Below are positions 1 to 10,873 of a stretch of 64,000 nt of DNA, piece by piece. The translations under genes were made by a program, and so were the position numbers. The DNA is from Lysobacter sp. K5869 (GTDB taxonomy: Bacteria > Pseudomonadota > Gammaproteobacteria > Xanthomonadales > Xanthomonadaceae): the NCBI RefSeq assembly GCF_018847975.1, contig NZ_CP072597.1, positions 3,759,001 through 3,823,000 of the forward strand, in the 5' to 3' direction. Each line of letters begins with the position of its first letter. Position 1 is the stretch's first letter. The notes under the pieces were generated by a model that had not been told where the DNA came from, did no database searches, and was given only the letters and a program-made list of their open reading frames with translations.

Positions 1-467
1 GTCGCGCCGTACACGCTGGAGCCGAATTCCGGCGCCAACCCGACCACGGACGCGAGATTGACGATGGCGCCGCTGCCGGCCGCGGCCAGACGCGGGGCGA
101 TCGCCGCGGCCAGGCGGGTCGGGGCGGTGACGTTGAGCGCGATCAACTGCGCGGCCTGCTCCGGCGATTGGTCGAGGAAACCGCCGGGCAGGGTGGCGCC
201 GGCGTTGTTGATCAGCACGCCGATGCGGGTGTCGTCGCGCAGCAGGGTTTCGACCCGGGCGAGTTGCGCCGGGTCGGCCAGATCGGCCTGCAGGGGCTGG
301 GCGTTCACGCCGTACTCGGCGCGCAGGCGCTGGGCCAGGGCGTCCAGGCGGGCGAGGTCGCGCGCGACCAGGATCAGATCGTGGCCGCGGCGGGCGAAGC
401 GGTCGGCGTAGACGGCGCCGATGCCGGTGGAGGCGCCGGTGACCACGACGGTGGGGAGGGTGGACAT
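1..467 (-). CDS. Short-chain dehydrogenase/reductase, partial (C-terminus outside window)
   Basis: Classical SDR oxidoreductase, expected to use NAD(P)(H) in the cytoplasm; the substrate is unknown. About 155 residues are visible, read leftward from an ATG at 467. The N-terminus has the Rossmann motif TGASTGIG right after the first beta strand, and the NNAG motif follows in the middle. The reading reaches SSVYGA at the window edge, which is where the catalytic Tyr of YxxxK should sit. The remaining C-terminal part lies outside. It is divergent from a TetR gene, and the shared spacer holds two palindromes, so it is probably the TetR target. Confidence 0.85.
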   Translation of the reverse strand, partial: MSTLPTVVVTGASTGIGAVYADRFARRGHDLILVARDLARLDALAQRLRAEYGVNAQPLQADLADPAQLARVETLLRDDTRIGVLINNAGATLPGGFLDQSPEQAAQLIALNVTAPTRLAAAIAPRLAAAGSGAIVNLASVVGLAPEFGSSVYGA

Positions 468-526
468 GGGGGAAGGGCTCGAAGTTGGGAGAGAGGGCGG
501 ACCGAAGGGATCGGTCCGGATTTATT

Positions 527-568
527 CATGATGATTATCATGTTTGATTTATCATGATGATCGTCATG
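527..568. promoter_or_regulatory. Tandem palindromic operators, probable TetR binding sites
   Basis: Two related 16-base palindromes lie at 527-542 (arms CATGAT/ATCATG) and 553-568 (arms CATGA/TCATG). Their centres are 26 bases apart, close to two and a half helical turns. They are strikingly AT-rich against the GC-rich surroundings and fall between the divergent SDR and TetR genes. Binding by the TetR protein, with control of both promoters, is inferred from position and symmetry. Confidence 0.7.
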
Positions 569-601
569 TAAGATGTCAAGCCGCCCCAGGAGCCCGTCCC
601 G

Positions 602-1150
602 ATGAAAGTCAGCCGCGAGCAAGTCGGCGAAAACCGCCGCCGCATCCTCGACGAGGCCGGCCGGCTGTTCCGCGAGCGCGGGTTCGACGCGGTCAGCGTG
701 GCCCAGGTGATGAAGGCCGCCGGGCTCACCCACGGCGCCTTCTACGGCCATTTCCAGTCCAAGGACGATCTGATCGCGCAGACCCTGAGCCACGTCCTCG
801 CCGGAACCGAAGCGCGCGCCGAGCCGGATGCGTTCCTCGCCGGCTATCTGTCCTCGGAGCATTGCGCGAACGCGGCCGGCGGCTGTCCGGTCGCCGGACT
901 CGGCGCGGAGACGCTGCGCCAGTCGCCGCAGGCGCGCGCGGCCATGACCGCCGGCTTGCGCGAGCAACTGCGGCGCATGAGCGAAAGCGCGCCGGGCGCC
1001 GACGCGCCGGCGCGCCGGCGCGAAGCGATCGGGCGGTGGTCGGCGATGGTCGGCGCGCTGACGCTGGCGCGGCTCAGCGACGATCCGGCGTTGGCGGAAG
1101 AGATTCTCGAACAGGCGCGCGCCTGGATCGGCGAGCGCGGCGCGGGCTGA
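602..1150 (+). CDS. TetR/AcrR family transcriptional regulator
   Basis: One-component repressor of 182 residues. The N-terminal helix-turn-helix spans roughly residues 10-55, with the family signature FDAVSVAQVMKAAGLTHGAF followed by YGHFQSKDDL. The C-terminal ligand domain is short and contains two Cys residues around the HCANAAGGCPV stretch. The ATG at 602 follows the GGAGC-like sequence shortly upstream. It is divergent from the SDR gene at 1-467, and the spacer carries two palindromes. Repression of itself and of the SDR is the simplest reading. The effector is unknown. Confidence 0.9.
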   Translation: MKVSREQVGENRRRILDEAGRLFRERGFDAVSVAQVMKAAGLTHGAFYGHFQSKDDLIAQTLSHVLAGTEARAEPDAFLAGYLSSEHCANAAGGCPVAGLGAETLRQSPQARAAMTAGLREQLRRMSESAPGADAPARRREAIGRWSAMVGALTLARLSDDPALAEEILEQARAWIGERGAG

Positions 1151-1359
1151 GCGTCGCGACGGAGCGCGCATCGCCGTCGCTGCGCGGCGAACGCGTCGCA
1201 CGCGCCGATACGCAAAGCGCGAATACACAAAAACACAGGCGCGCCGCATCGCCGGCGCGCGCCGCGCGCCGTCGTCTGCGCATACTCGTCGAGCCGGCGC
1301 CGCGCTACGCGGCGGCGCCGCGCATCACCCATGGACGCAATCACACAGAGAGGGATTTC

Positions 1360-2169
1360 ATGCGCATCATCCTGCGTACGGGGCTGGCGTTGGCCGGCCT
1401 GATCGCCGCCGGTTCGGCGTTCGCCTGCGACACCGTGCTCGACCCGCAGCAGCGTTTCATCGACCGGCCGGGCAAGTACTGCTTGAACGCCAATCGCGAC
1501 CAGCCCATCGCGATCCTCGCCGACGACGTCGAACTCGATTGCCGCGGCCGCACCTTGACCTGGAAACCCAACGACGGCAACGACGGCGTCGGCCTGCACT
1601 TGCGCCGCGGCGACAAGGCCATCGTGCGCAATTGCCGCCTGCAAGGCTGGAGCTACGGCATCCTGGTGAGCGAGCGCGGCAACGCGCAGGTGCTCAACAA
1701 CACCGTCTACGCCAACGGCGTGGGGATCGCCGTGCACGGCAGCGAACGGCCCGAGGACGAGAACGCGCGGCTGATCGGCAACCGCGTGTTCTATTACACC
1801 CAAGGCAACGGCGCCGACGCGGCGATCGAGGTCCAGCACGCGGCCAAGCCGGTGCTGACCAACAATCTGATCGCCGGATTCCGCGGGCGGAGCGCGATCC
1901 TGTTGGACCGCGCGCCGGACGCGCAGCTCACCGGCAACCAGATGCTCGACCTCAACGAAGGCGGCTCGGAGGCGGTGCGGATGGAGTACTCGCCGCGCGC
2001 GAAGCTGGTCCACAACACCGCGATGCTGCGCCGCGGCGTCAACGGGCGCGGTCTGGTCGGCGCGCAGGACGCGACCTGCATCGAGAACGTGTTCATCAAC
2101 ACCGTCGAGTCGGGTTTCCAGTCGTGCTCGGTGCGCCGCTACAACGTCGAGCAGATCGTCAACGACTGA
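1360..2169 (+). CDS. Secreted right-handed beta-helix protein, copy 1
   Basis: Protein of 269 residues with a signal peptide (residues 1-22, ending GSAFA before CDTV). The mature part shows repeating VRNCRL, VLNNTVY, LIGNRVF and LTGNQML rungs typical of right-handed parallel beta-helix (NosD/pectate-lyase-like) proteins. Cys residues recur at conserved places (PGKYCLNANR, LDCRGRTLT, DATCIENVF). The ATG at 1360 is preceded by an AGAGAGGGA ribosome-binding site; the frame is open far upstream inside tetR, but no signal peptide would result from earlier starts. A paralogue follows directly. No catalytic residues were recognised, so binding or structural roles are as likely as an enzymatic one. 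Confidence 0.75.
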   Translation: MRIILRTGLALAGLIAAGSAFACDTVLDPQQRFIDRPGKYCLNANRDQPIAILADDVELDCRGRTLTWKPNDGNDGVGLHLRRGDKAIVRNCRLQGWSYGILVSERGNAQVLNNTVYANGVGIAVHGSERPEDENARLIGNRVFYYTQGNGADAAIEVQHAAKPVLTNNLIAGFRGRSAILLDRAPDAQLTGNQMLDLNEGGSEAVRMEYSPRAKLVHNTAMLRRGVNGRGLVGAQDATCIENVFINTVESGFQSCSVRRYNVEQIVND

Positions 2170-2309
2170 CGCTGCGTTTTTGAGCGCGACGGTCGCGGCC
2201 GCTGAGAAGCGCGGCCGCGACAATCGATGCGCGGCGGCGACGCGGCTTCGGCCGGCGCCGCCGCCTTCGCCAAGGACCTACACACCCTCAAGACAAGGAC
2301 GATCACTGC

Positions 2310-3137
2310 ATGCGATCCATCCATAAGGCCGGACTGGTTCTGGCTTGCGCCCTGCTCAGCGCCAATGCGCTGGCCTGCGACACCGTCGTGCCGCCGCAAC
2401 AGGGCAGCCTGTTCGGCCCGGGCAAGTACTGCTTGAACGCCAACCGCTCCGCGTCGCTGGAACTGATGGGTTCGGACATCGAACTCGATTGCCGCGGCCG
2501 CACCCTGACCCGGCCGCAGAACAGCGGCGCGGCGGTCGGCATCCGGGTCAATCCCGGCGACAGGATCGTGGTGCGCAACTGCCGCATCGACGGTTTTCCG
2601 GTCGGCATCGACATGAGCGCGAACGCCGGTTCGCAACTGCTCAACAACACCGTGCTGCGCGCCGCGGATGCGCCGATCGTGGTGCGCGGCGGCCCGCCGT
2701 CGGGCGATCCGCAAGCCGAACCGATGCGCATCGTCGGCAACCGCGTGGTCGGCTACGAAAGCGGCCAGCCGATCGGTCCGGGCGTGGCCTTGCGCGTGAT
2801 GGGCCTGCCGCGCGCGGTGATCGCCAACAACGTGGTCGCCGGCTACACCGGCTCCGGCGGTCTGGAACTGAGCGAATCGCCCGACGCGCAGGTGACCGGC
2901 AATCAGTTCATCGACTTTTCGGCCGCCCAGCAGATGATCCATCTGATGCATACGCCGCGGGTGCGGGTGGTGCACAACACCATCGTCTCGGCCCAGCCGG
3001 CGATGTACGGCTTGGTCGGCGCGGACGATGCGACCTGCGTGGAGAACGCGTTCGTCAACGTGCGCTCGTCGGGCTTCGAGCGTTGCCCGGTGGCGCGTTA
3101 CAACATCGACCGGGCGCCGGCGCCGGGCGGGTTCTAA
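2310..3137 (+). CDS. Secreted right-handed beta-helix protein, copy 2
   Basis: Protein of 275 residues, a clear paralogue of the gene at 1360-2169. It has a signal peptide ending NALA before CDTV, and shares PGKYCLNANR, IELDCRGRTLT, VRNCRIDG and GLVGADDATC. N-terminal and C-terminal motifs are well kept while the central rungs differ. It starts at ATG 2310. The two genes lie head-to-tail 140 bases apart, which suggests tandem duplication followed by divergence. An exported, disulphide-stabilised beta-helix is inferred. The function is unknown. Confidence 0.75.
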   Translation: MRSIHKAGLVLACALLSANALACDTVVPPQQGSLFGPGKYCLNANRSASLELMGSDIELDCRGRTLTRPQNSGAAVGIRVNPGDRIVVRNCRIDGFPVGIDMSANAGSQLLNNTVLRAADAPIVVRGGPPSGDPQAEPMRIVGNRVVGYESGQPIGPGVALRVMGLPRAVIANNVVAGYTGSGGLELSESPDAQVTGNQFIDFSAAQQMIHLMHTPRVRVVHNTIVSAQPAMYGLVGADDATCVENAFVNVRSSGFERCPVARYNIDRAPAPGGF

Positions 3138-3197
3138 GCAGCGCAGGGGCCGTTCCGAGCGCGGGGCGGCTTCCGCGGATCGAAGCGCGATCTTCGC

Positions 3198-3227
3198 CGC
3201 CGGCCTCAGCGCCGGCGGTTTCGTTTC
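3198..3227. terminator. Hairpin terminator between convergent genes
   Basis: Arms CCGCCGGC (3198-3205) and GCCGGCGG (3212-3219) enclose a 6-base loop and are followed on the plus strand by a T-rich run. CTTCGCCG/CGGCGAAG can extend the stem outside this core. It lies between the end of the second beta-helix gene and the end of the leftward metH/papain-like unit, so it may stop transcription from both sides. Confidence 0.55.
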
Positions 3228-3277
3228 GGCGAAGCGTTAAGGCGAATGCCGCTCTCGCGCGGCGCGAGCGCCGACGC

Positions 3278-4000
3278 TCAATCGAACGCGGCGTCGAAGC
3301 GCTCGCGCAGCGAATGGCCGATTTCGCGCACCGTCGACACGCCCAGATCGCGCAGGATGCGGTGGGTGGCGTGCGGCAGCGGCGATTCGTCGATGTCGTG
3401 CGGGGCGATGTTCTTGCCGGGCACGCCGGGCAGGAACTCGATGCCGGCGGCGAGATAGCAGTGCTGCACCAGCGCCGAGCAGAACAGCGCGCCGTCCTTG
3501 GCCAGCAAGTTGCTGCGCTTGCGCAGGCGGCGGCTGTGCATCGCCATCATCGTGCCGAGCAGTTCGGTGAGCGAATAGCTCGACAGGCCGGCGAGCAGAT
3601 CCAGTCCGGCCTTCTGCACCTGCAAGACCTGCTCGGAACTCAGGCCGAAGTCGAGGACGGCGATGTTGGGAAAAGCTTCGGCGTCGAAGTAGCGCGCCGC
3701 GCGGTTTTCCTGCACGCCCAGGCGGATCTGGCGATAGCGCAGGTCCAGATCGGATTCGATCACCCACCACTGGCCGTCCACGCGCCGCTCGCTGAAGACG
3801 AAGGCGTGCGACCACAGGCTGCGGTGGCCGTCCTCGGTCAGCGGCGACTGCGCCTTGCGGATCAGCTTGTTGATGAAGTCGCGCCCGCCGCACAGGCCGA
3901 TGCGGCCCGGCGCGGCGTGCTTTTCGATGAAGGCCTGATTGCCGCGCGGGTCGGAGGACTCGTCGTCGGCAACGTCTTCGGGCAACAGGATTTCGCTCAT
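3278..4000 (-). CDS. Putative permuted papain-like (NlpC/P60, YiiX-type) hydrolase
   Basis: Protein of 240 residues without a signal peptide. The pattern resembles circularly permuted papain-fold enzymes: an early CGGRDFINKLI stretch, a conserved His in LWSHAFVFSE (about residue 66), and a later Cys in GALFCSALVQHCY (near residue 173), with DID near the end. Such enzymes cleave peptidoglycan peptides, lipids or isopeptide bonds; the substrate here cannot be told. The ATG at 4000 is 53 bases after metH (C-terminal half), so it may be the last gene of that transcription unit. Family assignment is by motif order only and is moderate. Confidence 0.55.
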   Translation of the reverse strand: MSEILLPEDVADDESSDPRGNQAFIEKHAAPGRIGLCGGRDFINKLIRKAQSPLTEDGHRSLWSHAFVFSERRVDGQWWVIESDLDLRYRQIRLGVQENRAARYFDAEAFPNIAVLDFGLSSEQVLQVQKAGLDLLAGLSSYSLTELLGTMMAMHSRRLRKRSNLLAKDGALFCSALVQHCYLAAGIEFLPGVPGKNIAPHDIDESPLPHATHRILRDLGVSTVREIGHSLRERFDAAFD

Positions 4001-4053
4001 CCGTGAAGTTCCGGCAAGGGCGGGGCGGGCTGGCGGGCCCGCGCCCGGACCCG

Positions 4054-6813
<2,760 letters not shown>

Positions 6814-6858
6814 GTAGGGCGGTGCCGGGGCTCGTGCGGATCGTGGGGAGGGGGAGCG

Positions 6859-6932
6859 GGAGATAGCGGATAGGAGTTGGGAGATAGCGAAAAGCCGCTT
6901 CTGCTATCTCCTAACTCCTATCCGCTATCTCC
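6859..6932. repeat. Heptad-periodic inverted repeat, site 1 (between metH halves)
   Basis: Arms of 30 bases at 6859-6888 and 6903-6932 are complementary with a single mismatch (a G/T pair). The loop is 14 bases. Each arm is built from 7-base units such as GGAGATA and GCGGATA. Sequence of the same kind recurs at 18704-18777, 29554-29680, 44438-44465 and 63554-63628. It lies 3' of the metH N-terminal half and 5' of the C-terminal half, on the transcribed strand. Confidence 0.85.
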
Positions 6933-6938
6933 TAGCCT

Positions 6939-8054
6939 TCAAGCTGCGGCTTCCAGCGACAACGGCGCCCGCGGCGCCACCCCCTCCACCGCCGCCGCGA
7001 TCGCCGCGATATGCGCCGGCGAGGTGCCGCAGCAGCCGCCGACCAGATTGAGCAGGCCGGCGCGGGCGAATTCGCCGAGCACCGCGGCCATGTCCTCGGG
7101 CGTTTCGTCGTAGCCGCCGAAGGCGTTGGGCAGGCCGGCGTTGGGGTGGGTGCTGATGTGGGCGTCGGCGATCTGCGAGAGCACGTCGACGTGCACGCGC
7201 AGGTCCTTGGCGCCGAGCGCGCAGTTCAGGCCGATCGCGGTGGGCTGGACGTGGCGCACCGAATACCAGAACGCTTCGGCGGTCTGGCCGGAGAGGGTGC
7301 GGCCGGAGGCGTCGGTGATGGTGCCGGAGATCATCACCGGCAGCCGCGCGCCGCGCGCGTCGAAGGCTTCCTCGATCGCGAACAGGGCGGCCTTGGCGTT
7401 GAGCGTGTCGAAGATGGTTTCCACCATCAGCACGTCGGCGCCGCCGTCGATCAGGCCGTCGGCGGCCTCGCGATAGGCCTCGCGCAGTTGGTCGAAGCTG
7501 ATCGCGCGGTAGCCGGGGCGGTTGACGTCCGGGCTCAGCGAAGCGGTGCGGCTGGTCGGGCCGAGCACGCCGATGACGAAGCGCGGGCGCGCCGGATCGA
7601 GCGCCTCGATCTCGTCGCACACGCCGCGCGCCAGCTTGGCGCCTTCGAAATTCAGCTCGCGCGCCAGATGCTCCAGGCCGTAGTCCTCGAGCGAGATCGT
7701 GGTCGAGTTGAAGGTGTTGGTCTCGACCAGATCGGCGCCGGCCTGCAGGTATTCGCGGTGGATGCCGGCGATCACCGCGGGGCGGGTCAGGGTCAGCAGG
7801 TCGTTGTTGCCGCGCTGGTCGCGCGAGCAGCCGCAGCCTTCGCCATGGACGTGTTCGCCGTCGTGTTCGGCCGATGGCTGCGAATACAGCCGGTCGTAGC
7901 CCGCGGCGAAGCGTTCGCCGCGATAGTCTTCCTCGGTCAGCGAGTGCTGCTGGATCATCGTGCCCATCGCGCCGTCGATGATCAGGATGCGCTCGGACAG
8001 GCCGCGCAGCAGCGCCTGCGCGCGTTCGGGGTGGAGCCAGGGCAGGGACTTCAT
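6939..8054 (-). CDS. metH: Methionine synthase, homocysteine-binding half
   Basis: Protein of 371 residues equivalent to the first domain of MetH, the (beta/alpha)8 homocysteine S-methyltransferase domain. Zinc ligands are seen as Cys in GLNCALG and the Cys pair in LVGGCCGT; the GAMGTM start motif is near residue 28. Relative to E. coli MetH there is an inserted His/Cys-rich loop around residues 59-79 (H64, H68, H70, C74, C76). The ATG at 8054 lies 10 bases after the sahR stop, so the two are co-transcribed. It is expected to work together with the 919-residue partner encoded just downstream. Confidence 0.95.
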   Translation of the reverse strand: MKSLPWLHPERAQALLRGLSERILIIDGAMGTMIQQHSLTEEDYRGERFAAGYDRLYSQPSAEHDGEHVHGEGCGCSRDQRGNNDLLTLTRPAVIAGIHREYLQAGADLVETNTFNSTTISLEDYGLEHLARELNFEGAKLARGVCDEIEALDPARPRFVIGVLGPTSRTASLSPDVNRPGYRAISFDQLREAYREAADGLIDGGADVLMVETIFDTLNAKAALFAIEEAFDARGARLPVMISGTITDASGRTLSGQTAEAFWYSVRHVQPTAIGLNCALGAKDLRVHVDVLSQIADAHISTHPNAGLPNAFGGYDETPEDMAAVLGEFARAGLLNLVGGCCGTSPAHIAAIAAAVEGVAPRAPLSLEAAA

Positions 8055-8064
8055 CGGCGGTTCC

Positions 8065-9045
8065 TCACTTCTTGGCCGGCTTGCGCGCCGGCGCGGGTTC
8101 CGGCGCCGGCTTGCGCGCCATCAGCGCGATCACTTCGAAATGCGGCGGGCGGCGTTCGCGGGTTACGGTCTCGCAGCTGACGATGTCGAAGCCGGCCTTG
8201 GACGCGAACTTCTGCAGGTCTTTCTCGGTGAAACCGAGGTTGACGTGGCCGAAGGCCTCGACCGCGCCGCGGTGTTCGTGCCGGGCCAGACTGGTCACCA
8301 GCACGCGGCCGCCGGGGCGCAGCACGCGCGCGGCCTCGGCCACGGCCTGGGCCGGCTGTTCGGCGTAGGTCAGCGCGTGCATCAGCACCACCAGGTCGAA
8401 GGATTCGGCCTCGAACGGCAGCGCGTGCATGTCGCCCTCGCGCACTTCCACGTTGCGCAGCTTGCGCAGGCGCTCGGACGCGGCGGCGACGACCTTGGTG
8501 CTGGCGTCCAGGCAGATGTAGCGGTGCGAGTGCGGCGCCAGCAGCTCGGCCAGCACGCCGTCGCCGGAGGCGATGTCGAGCACGTCGCCGGGCTGCAGCA
8601 GCGGCAGCGCCGAACGCGCCAGCGCTTCCCAGGTGCGGCCGGGCGAGTAGTGGCGTTCCATGTCGCCGGCGACCGAGTCGGCCCAGTTCTGGTCGGAGGC
8701 GCGCATCGCCAGCACCGCGGTCACGCGTTCGGCGTCCTGGCGCAGCAGCGGGTCGTCGCTGCCGGTGCTCAGGGTCTGCCACAGCGCACGCTGGGCGTGG
8801 TCGAGCGCACCCTCGTCGAAGCGGTAATAGGCCGAGACGCCGGCGCGGCGGTCGCGCACCAGCCCGGCTTCCTTGAGCTTGGAGAGGTGGGTGGACACGC
8901 GCGGCTGGGCCAGGCGGGTGATCGCCGACAGCTCGGCCACGGTCAGCTCCTCGCGTTCGAGCAATGCGAGCAGGCGGACGCGGGTGGCGTCGGCGAATAC
9001 CTTGAGTCGGGACGACCAGCCTTCGAGATCCATGGGATTGGGCAA
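8065..9045 (-). CDS. sahR: SahR-type ArsR regulator with SAM-methyltransferase-like sensor domain
   Basis: Protein of 326 residues: an ArsR-type winged helix (about residues 10-85, recognition region [20 protein letters not shown]) fused to a class I methyltransferase fold ([15 protein letters not shown]). This is the architecture reported for SahR, the SAH-responsive repressor of the SAM cycle in Proteobacteria, whose methylase-like domain senses S-adenosylhomocysteine. Its position as first gene of an operon with both metH halves fits that role exactly. A palindrome 82 bases upstream is the likely operator. The Ala/Pro/Lys-rich tail (residues 308-326) looks disordered. An active methyltransferase cannot be excluded. 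Confidence 0.88.
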   Translation of the reverse strand: MPNPMDLEGWSSRLKVFADATRVRLLALLEREELTVAELSAITRLAQPRVSTHLSKLKEAGLVRDRRAGVSAYYRFDEGALDHAQRALWQTLSTGSDDPLLRQDAERVTAVLAMRASDQNWADSVAGDMERHYSPGRTWEALARSALPLLQPGDVLDIASGDGVLAELLAPHSHRYICLDASTKVVAAASERLRKLRNVEVREGDMHALPFEAESFDLVVLMHALTYAEQPAQAVAEAARVLRPGGRVLVTSLARHEHRGAVEAFGHVNLGFTEKDLQKFASKAGFDIVSCETVTRERRPPHFEVIALMARKPAPEPAPARKPAKK

Positions 9046-9126
9046 TGAGAGGAAGGGGGAACGGCGGGGCGTTGCCGAAGCGTGCGGGGGTAAACGGTTT
9101 CCGTTGCCGAAGCGCTTTCATCAACG

Positions 9127-9144
9127 TATCGCGATATAGCGATA
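9127..9144. promoter_or_regulatory. Probable SahR operator
   Basis: TATCGCGATATAGCGATA has perfect 6-base arms (TATCGC/GCGATA) around a partly symmetric 6-base centre. It is AT-rich compared with its surroundings and lies upstream of the sahR-metH operon. ArsR-family operators are palindromes of this size. Binding and autorepression are inferred. Confidence 0.65.
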
Positions 9145-9284
9145 AGTGTGTGCCGACCGTGCGCTCAGGTCAAGTCGTGCGGCGGCGCAGCAATTGCGCA
9201 ATGCCGACTGAAGCGCGATGCGGACCGCGTCGATGACGCCAGATCGGGGCAGCCGCATGGGTGGGGTTCTGCGGCGCGCGCGGC

Positions 9285-9290
9285 TACAAT
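9285..9290 (+). promoter_or_regulatory. Possible -10 element for acyl-CoA dehydrogenase gene
   Basis: TACAAT matches the sigma-70 -10 consensus at five of six positions and lies in an otherwise GC-rich spacer 140 bases before the start codon. No good -35 hexamer is visible at 17 bases, so support is weak. The full spacer 9046-9429 holds only this and the SahR operator; no gene was seen in it. Confidence 0.3.
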
Positions 9291-9429
9291 TCGCAGTCGC
9301 GGCCCGATGTATGGATCGCGGACCAGGACGCAGAACCAACGCGCCGGTCGTTCCGGGATGCGGCGGCGCCGTTAGAGCGCCCCGCGATAGGGGGAACGGC
9401 CGCGGCGCTCAACCCAGCAGAGGTGCGAC

Positions 9430-10590
9430 GTGGATTTTGGTTTTACCGAAGAGCAGTTGATGATCCAGGACGTGGCGCGCCGTATCGCCCAGGAGAAGAT
9501 TGCTCCCAGCGCCGAGCACCATGACCAGACCGGCGAATTCCCGCTGCAGAACATCCGCACCCTCGGCGAGAACGGCCTGATGGGCATCGAGGTGCCGGCC
9601 GAGTACGGCGGCGCCGGCATGGACCCCATCGCCTACGTGCTGGCCATGGTCGAGATCGCCGCCGGCGACGCCGCGCACTCGACCATTGTCTCGGTCAACA
9701 ATTCGCTGTTCTGCAACGGCATCCTCAAGTTCGGCACCGAAGCGCAGAAGCAGCTGTATGTGCGCGCGATCGCCGAAGGCCGCGAAATCGGCGCGTTCGC
9801 GCTGACCGAGCCGCAGTCGGGCTCCGACGCCACGGCCATGCGCTGCAAGGCGGTCAAGCAGGCCGACGGCAGCTTCGTCATCAACGGCAAGAAGAGCTGG
9901 ATCACCTCCGGCCCGGTCGCCAAGTACATCGTGCTGTTCGCGATGACCGACCCGGACCAGGGCGCGCGCGGCATCACCGCGTTCATGATCGACACCGCCA
10001 AGCCGGGCTTCCACCGCGGCAAGACCGAGCCCAAGCTCGGCATCCGCGCCTCGGCCACCTGCGAAATCGAATTCGAAAACTACGTCGCCTCGGCCGAAGA
10101 CGTGCTCGGCGAGGAAAGCCACGGCTTCAAGATCGCCATGGGCGTGCTCGACGCCGGCCGCATCGGCATCGCCAGCCAGGCCATCGGCATCGCCCGCGCC
10201 GCCTACGAGCGCACCTTGGAATACGTCAAGGAGCGCAAGGCCTTCGGCGCGCCGATCGGCACCTTCCAGATGACCCAGGCCAAGATCGCCGACATGAAGT
10301 GCAAGCTCGACGCGGCGCTGCTGCTGACCTTGCGCGCGGCGTGGCAGAAGGGCCAGGCGGAGAAGAACGGCGGCCGCTTCAGCAACGAGGCCGCCATCGC
10401 CAAGCTCACCGCTTCGGAAGCGGCGATGTGGATCGCCCATCAGGCCGTGCAGATCCACGGCGGCATGGGCTATTCCAAGGAAATGCCGCTGGAGCGCTAC
10501 TTCCGCGACGCCAAGATCACCGAAATCTACGAAGGCACCAGCGAGATCCAGCGGCTGGTCATCGCCCGCAACGAAACCGGCCTGCGCTGA
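9430..10590 (+). CDS. Acyl-CoA dehydrogenase (short/branched-chain type)
   Basis: FAD-dependent acyl-CoA dehydrogenase of 386 residues, making trans-2-enoyl-CoA and passing electrons to ETF in the cytoplasm. Family signatures are complete: FALTEPQSGSDA, KSWITSGPVA, the helix IGIASQAIGIARAAYE, and near the end HGGMGYSKEMPLERYFRDAK and the catalytic Glu in ITEIYEGTSEIQRL. Length and signatures fit short-chain or branched-chain (isobutyryl/2-methylbutyryl) enzymes; the exact chain preference is not readable. Translation starts at GTG 9430 behind an AGAGGTG ribosome-binding site. It stands alone, 283 bases ahead of the glutamate dehydrogenase gene. Confidence 0.93.
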   Translation: MDFGFTEEQLMIQDVARRIAQEKIAPSAEHHDQTGEFPLQNIRTLGENGLMGIEVPAEYGGAGMDPIAYVLAMVEIAAGDAAHSTIVSVNNSLFCNGILKFGTEAQKQLYVRAIAEGREIGAFALTEPQSGSDATAMRCKAVKQADGSFVINGKKSWITSGPVAKYIVLFAMTDPDQGARGITAFMIDTAKPGFHRGKTEPKLGIRASATCEIEFENYVASAEDVLGEESHGFKIAMGVLDAGRIGIASQAIGIARAAYERTLEYVKERKAFGAPIGTFQMTQAKIADMKCKLDAALLLTLRAAWQKGQAEKNGGRFSNEAAIAKLTASEAAMWIAHQAVQIHGGMGYSKEMPLERYFRDAKITEIYEGTSEIQRLVIARNETGLR

Positions 10591-10873
10591 TCCACCCCTC
10601 ACGATGAAACGTTTCGGCTCGTCCCGGCCCACCGCCTGTCCTGAGGACGGCGGCAATGGCCTGCGCGCTGCAAAACACGTCGTCGGCGCCGCGCTCCATG
10701 CCGGCCCGCGCTCCGTCCTTCGGGACGGCGCGCGCGGCCGCGCCGCGGCCTCGCTCGACTACGGCGCCGGCGCTTTTGCCGCCGTACGACTCCCGCTCCA
10801 TCCGCCGCAATAACCTTTCTCTTGGCCCGCGCGCAAGCGTGGGCCTCATTCCATCCGGACCTCAAACGTTCCC

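Noticed and set aside
544..2169. A 541-residue open frame covering tetR and the first beta-helix gene
   Set aside because: Its first 270 residues are Arg/Pro/Ala-rich shadow sequence over tetR; the real protein starts at ATG 1360 with a signal peptide.
9046..9126. Possible SAH riboswitch before sahR
   Set aside because: A repeated GCTTCGGCAACG is present but no pairing fitting the SAH riboswitch was found; control by the SahR protein explains the context.
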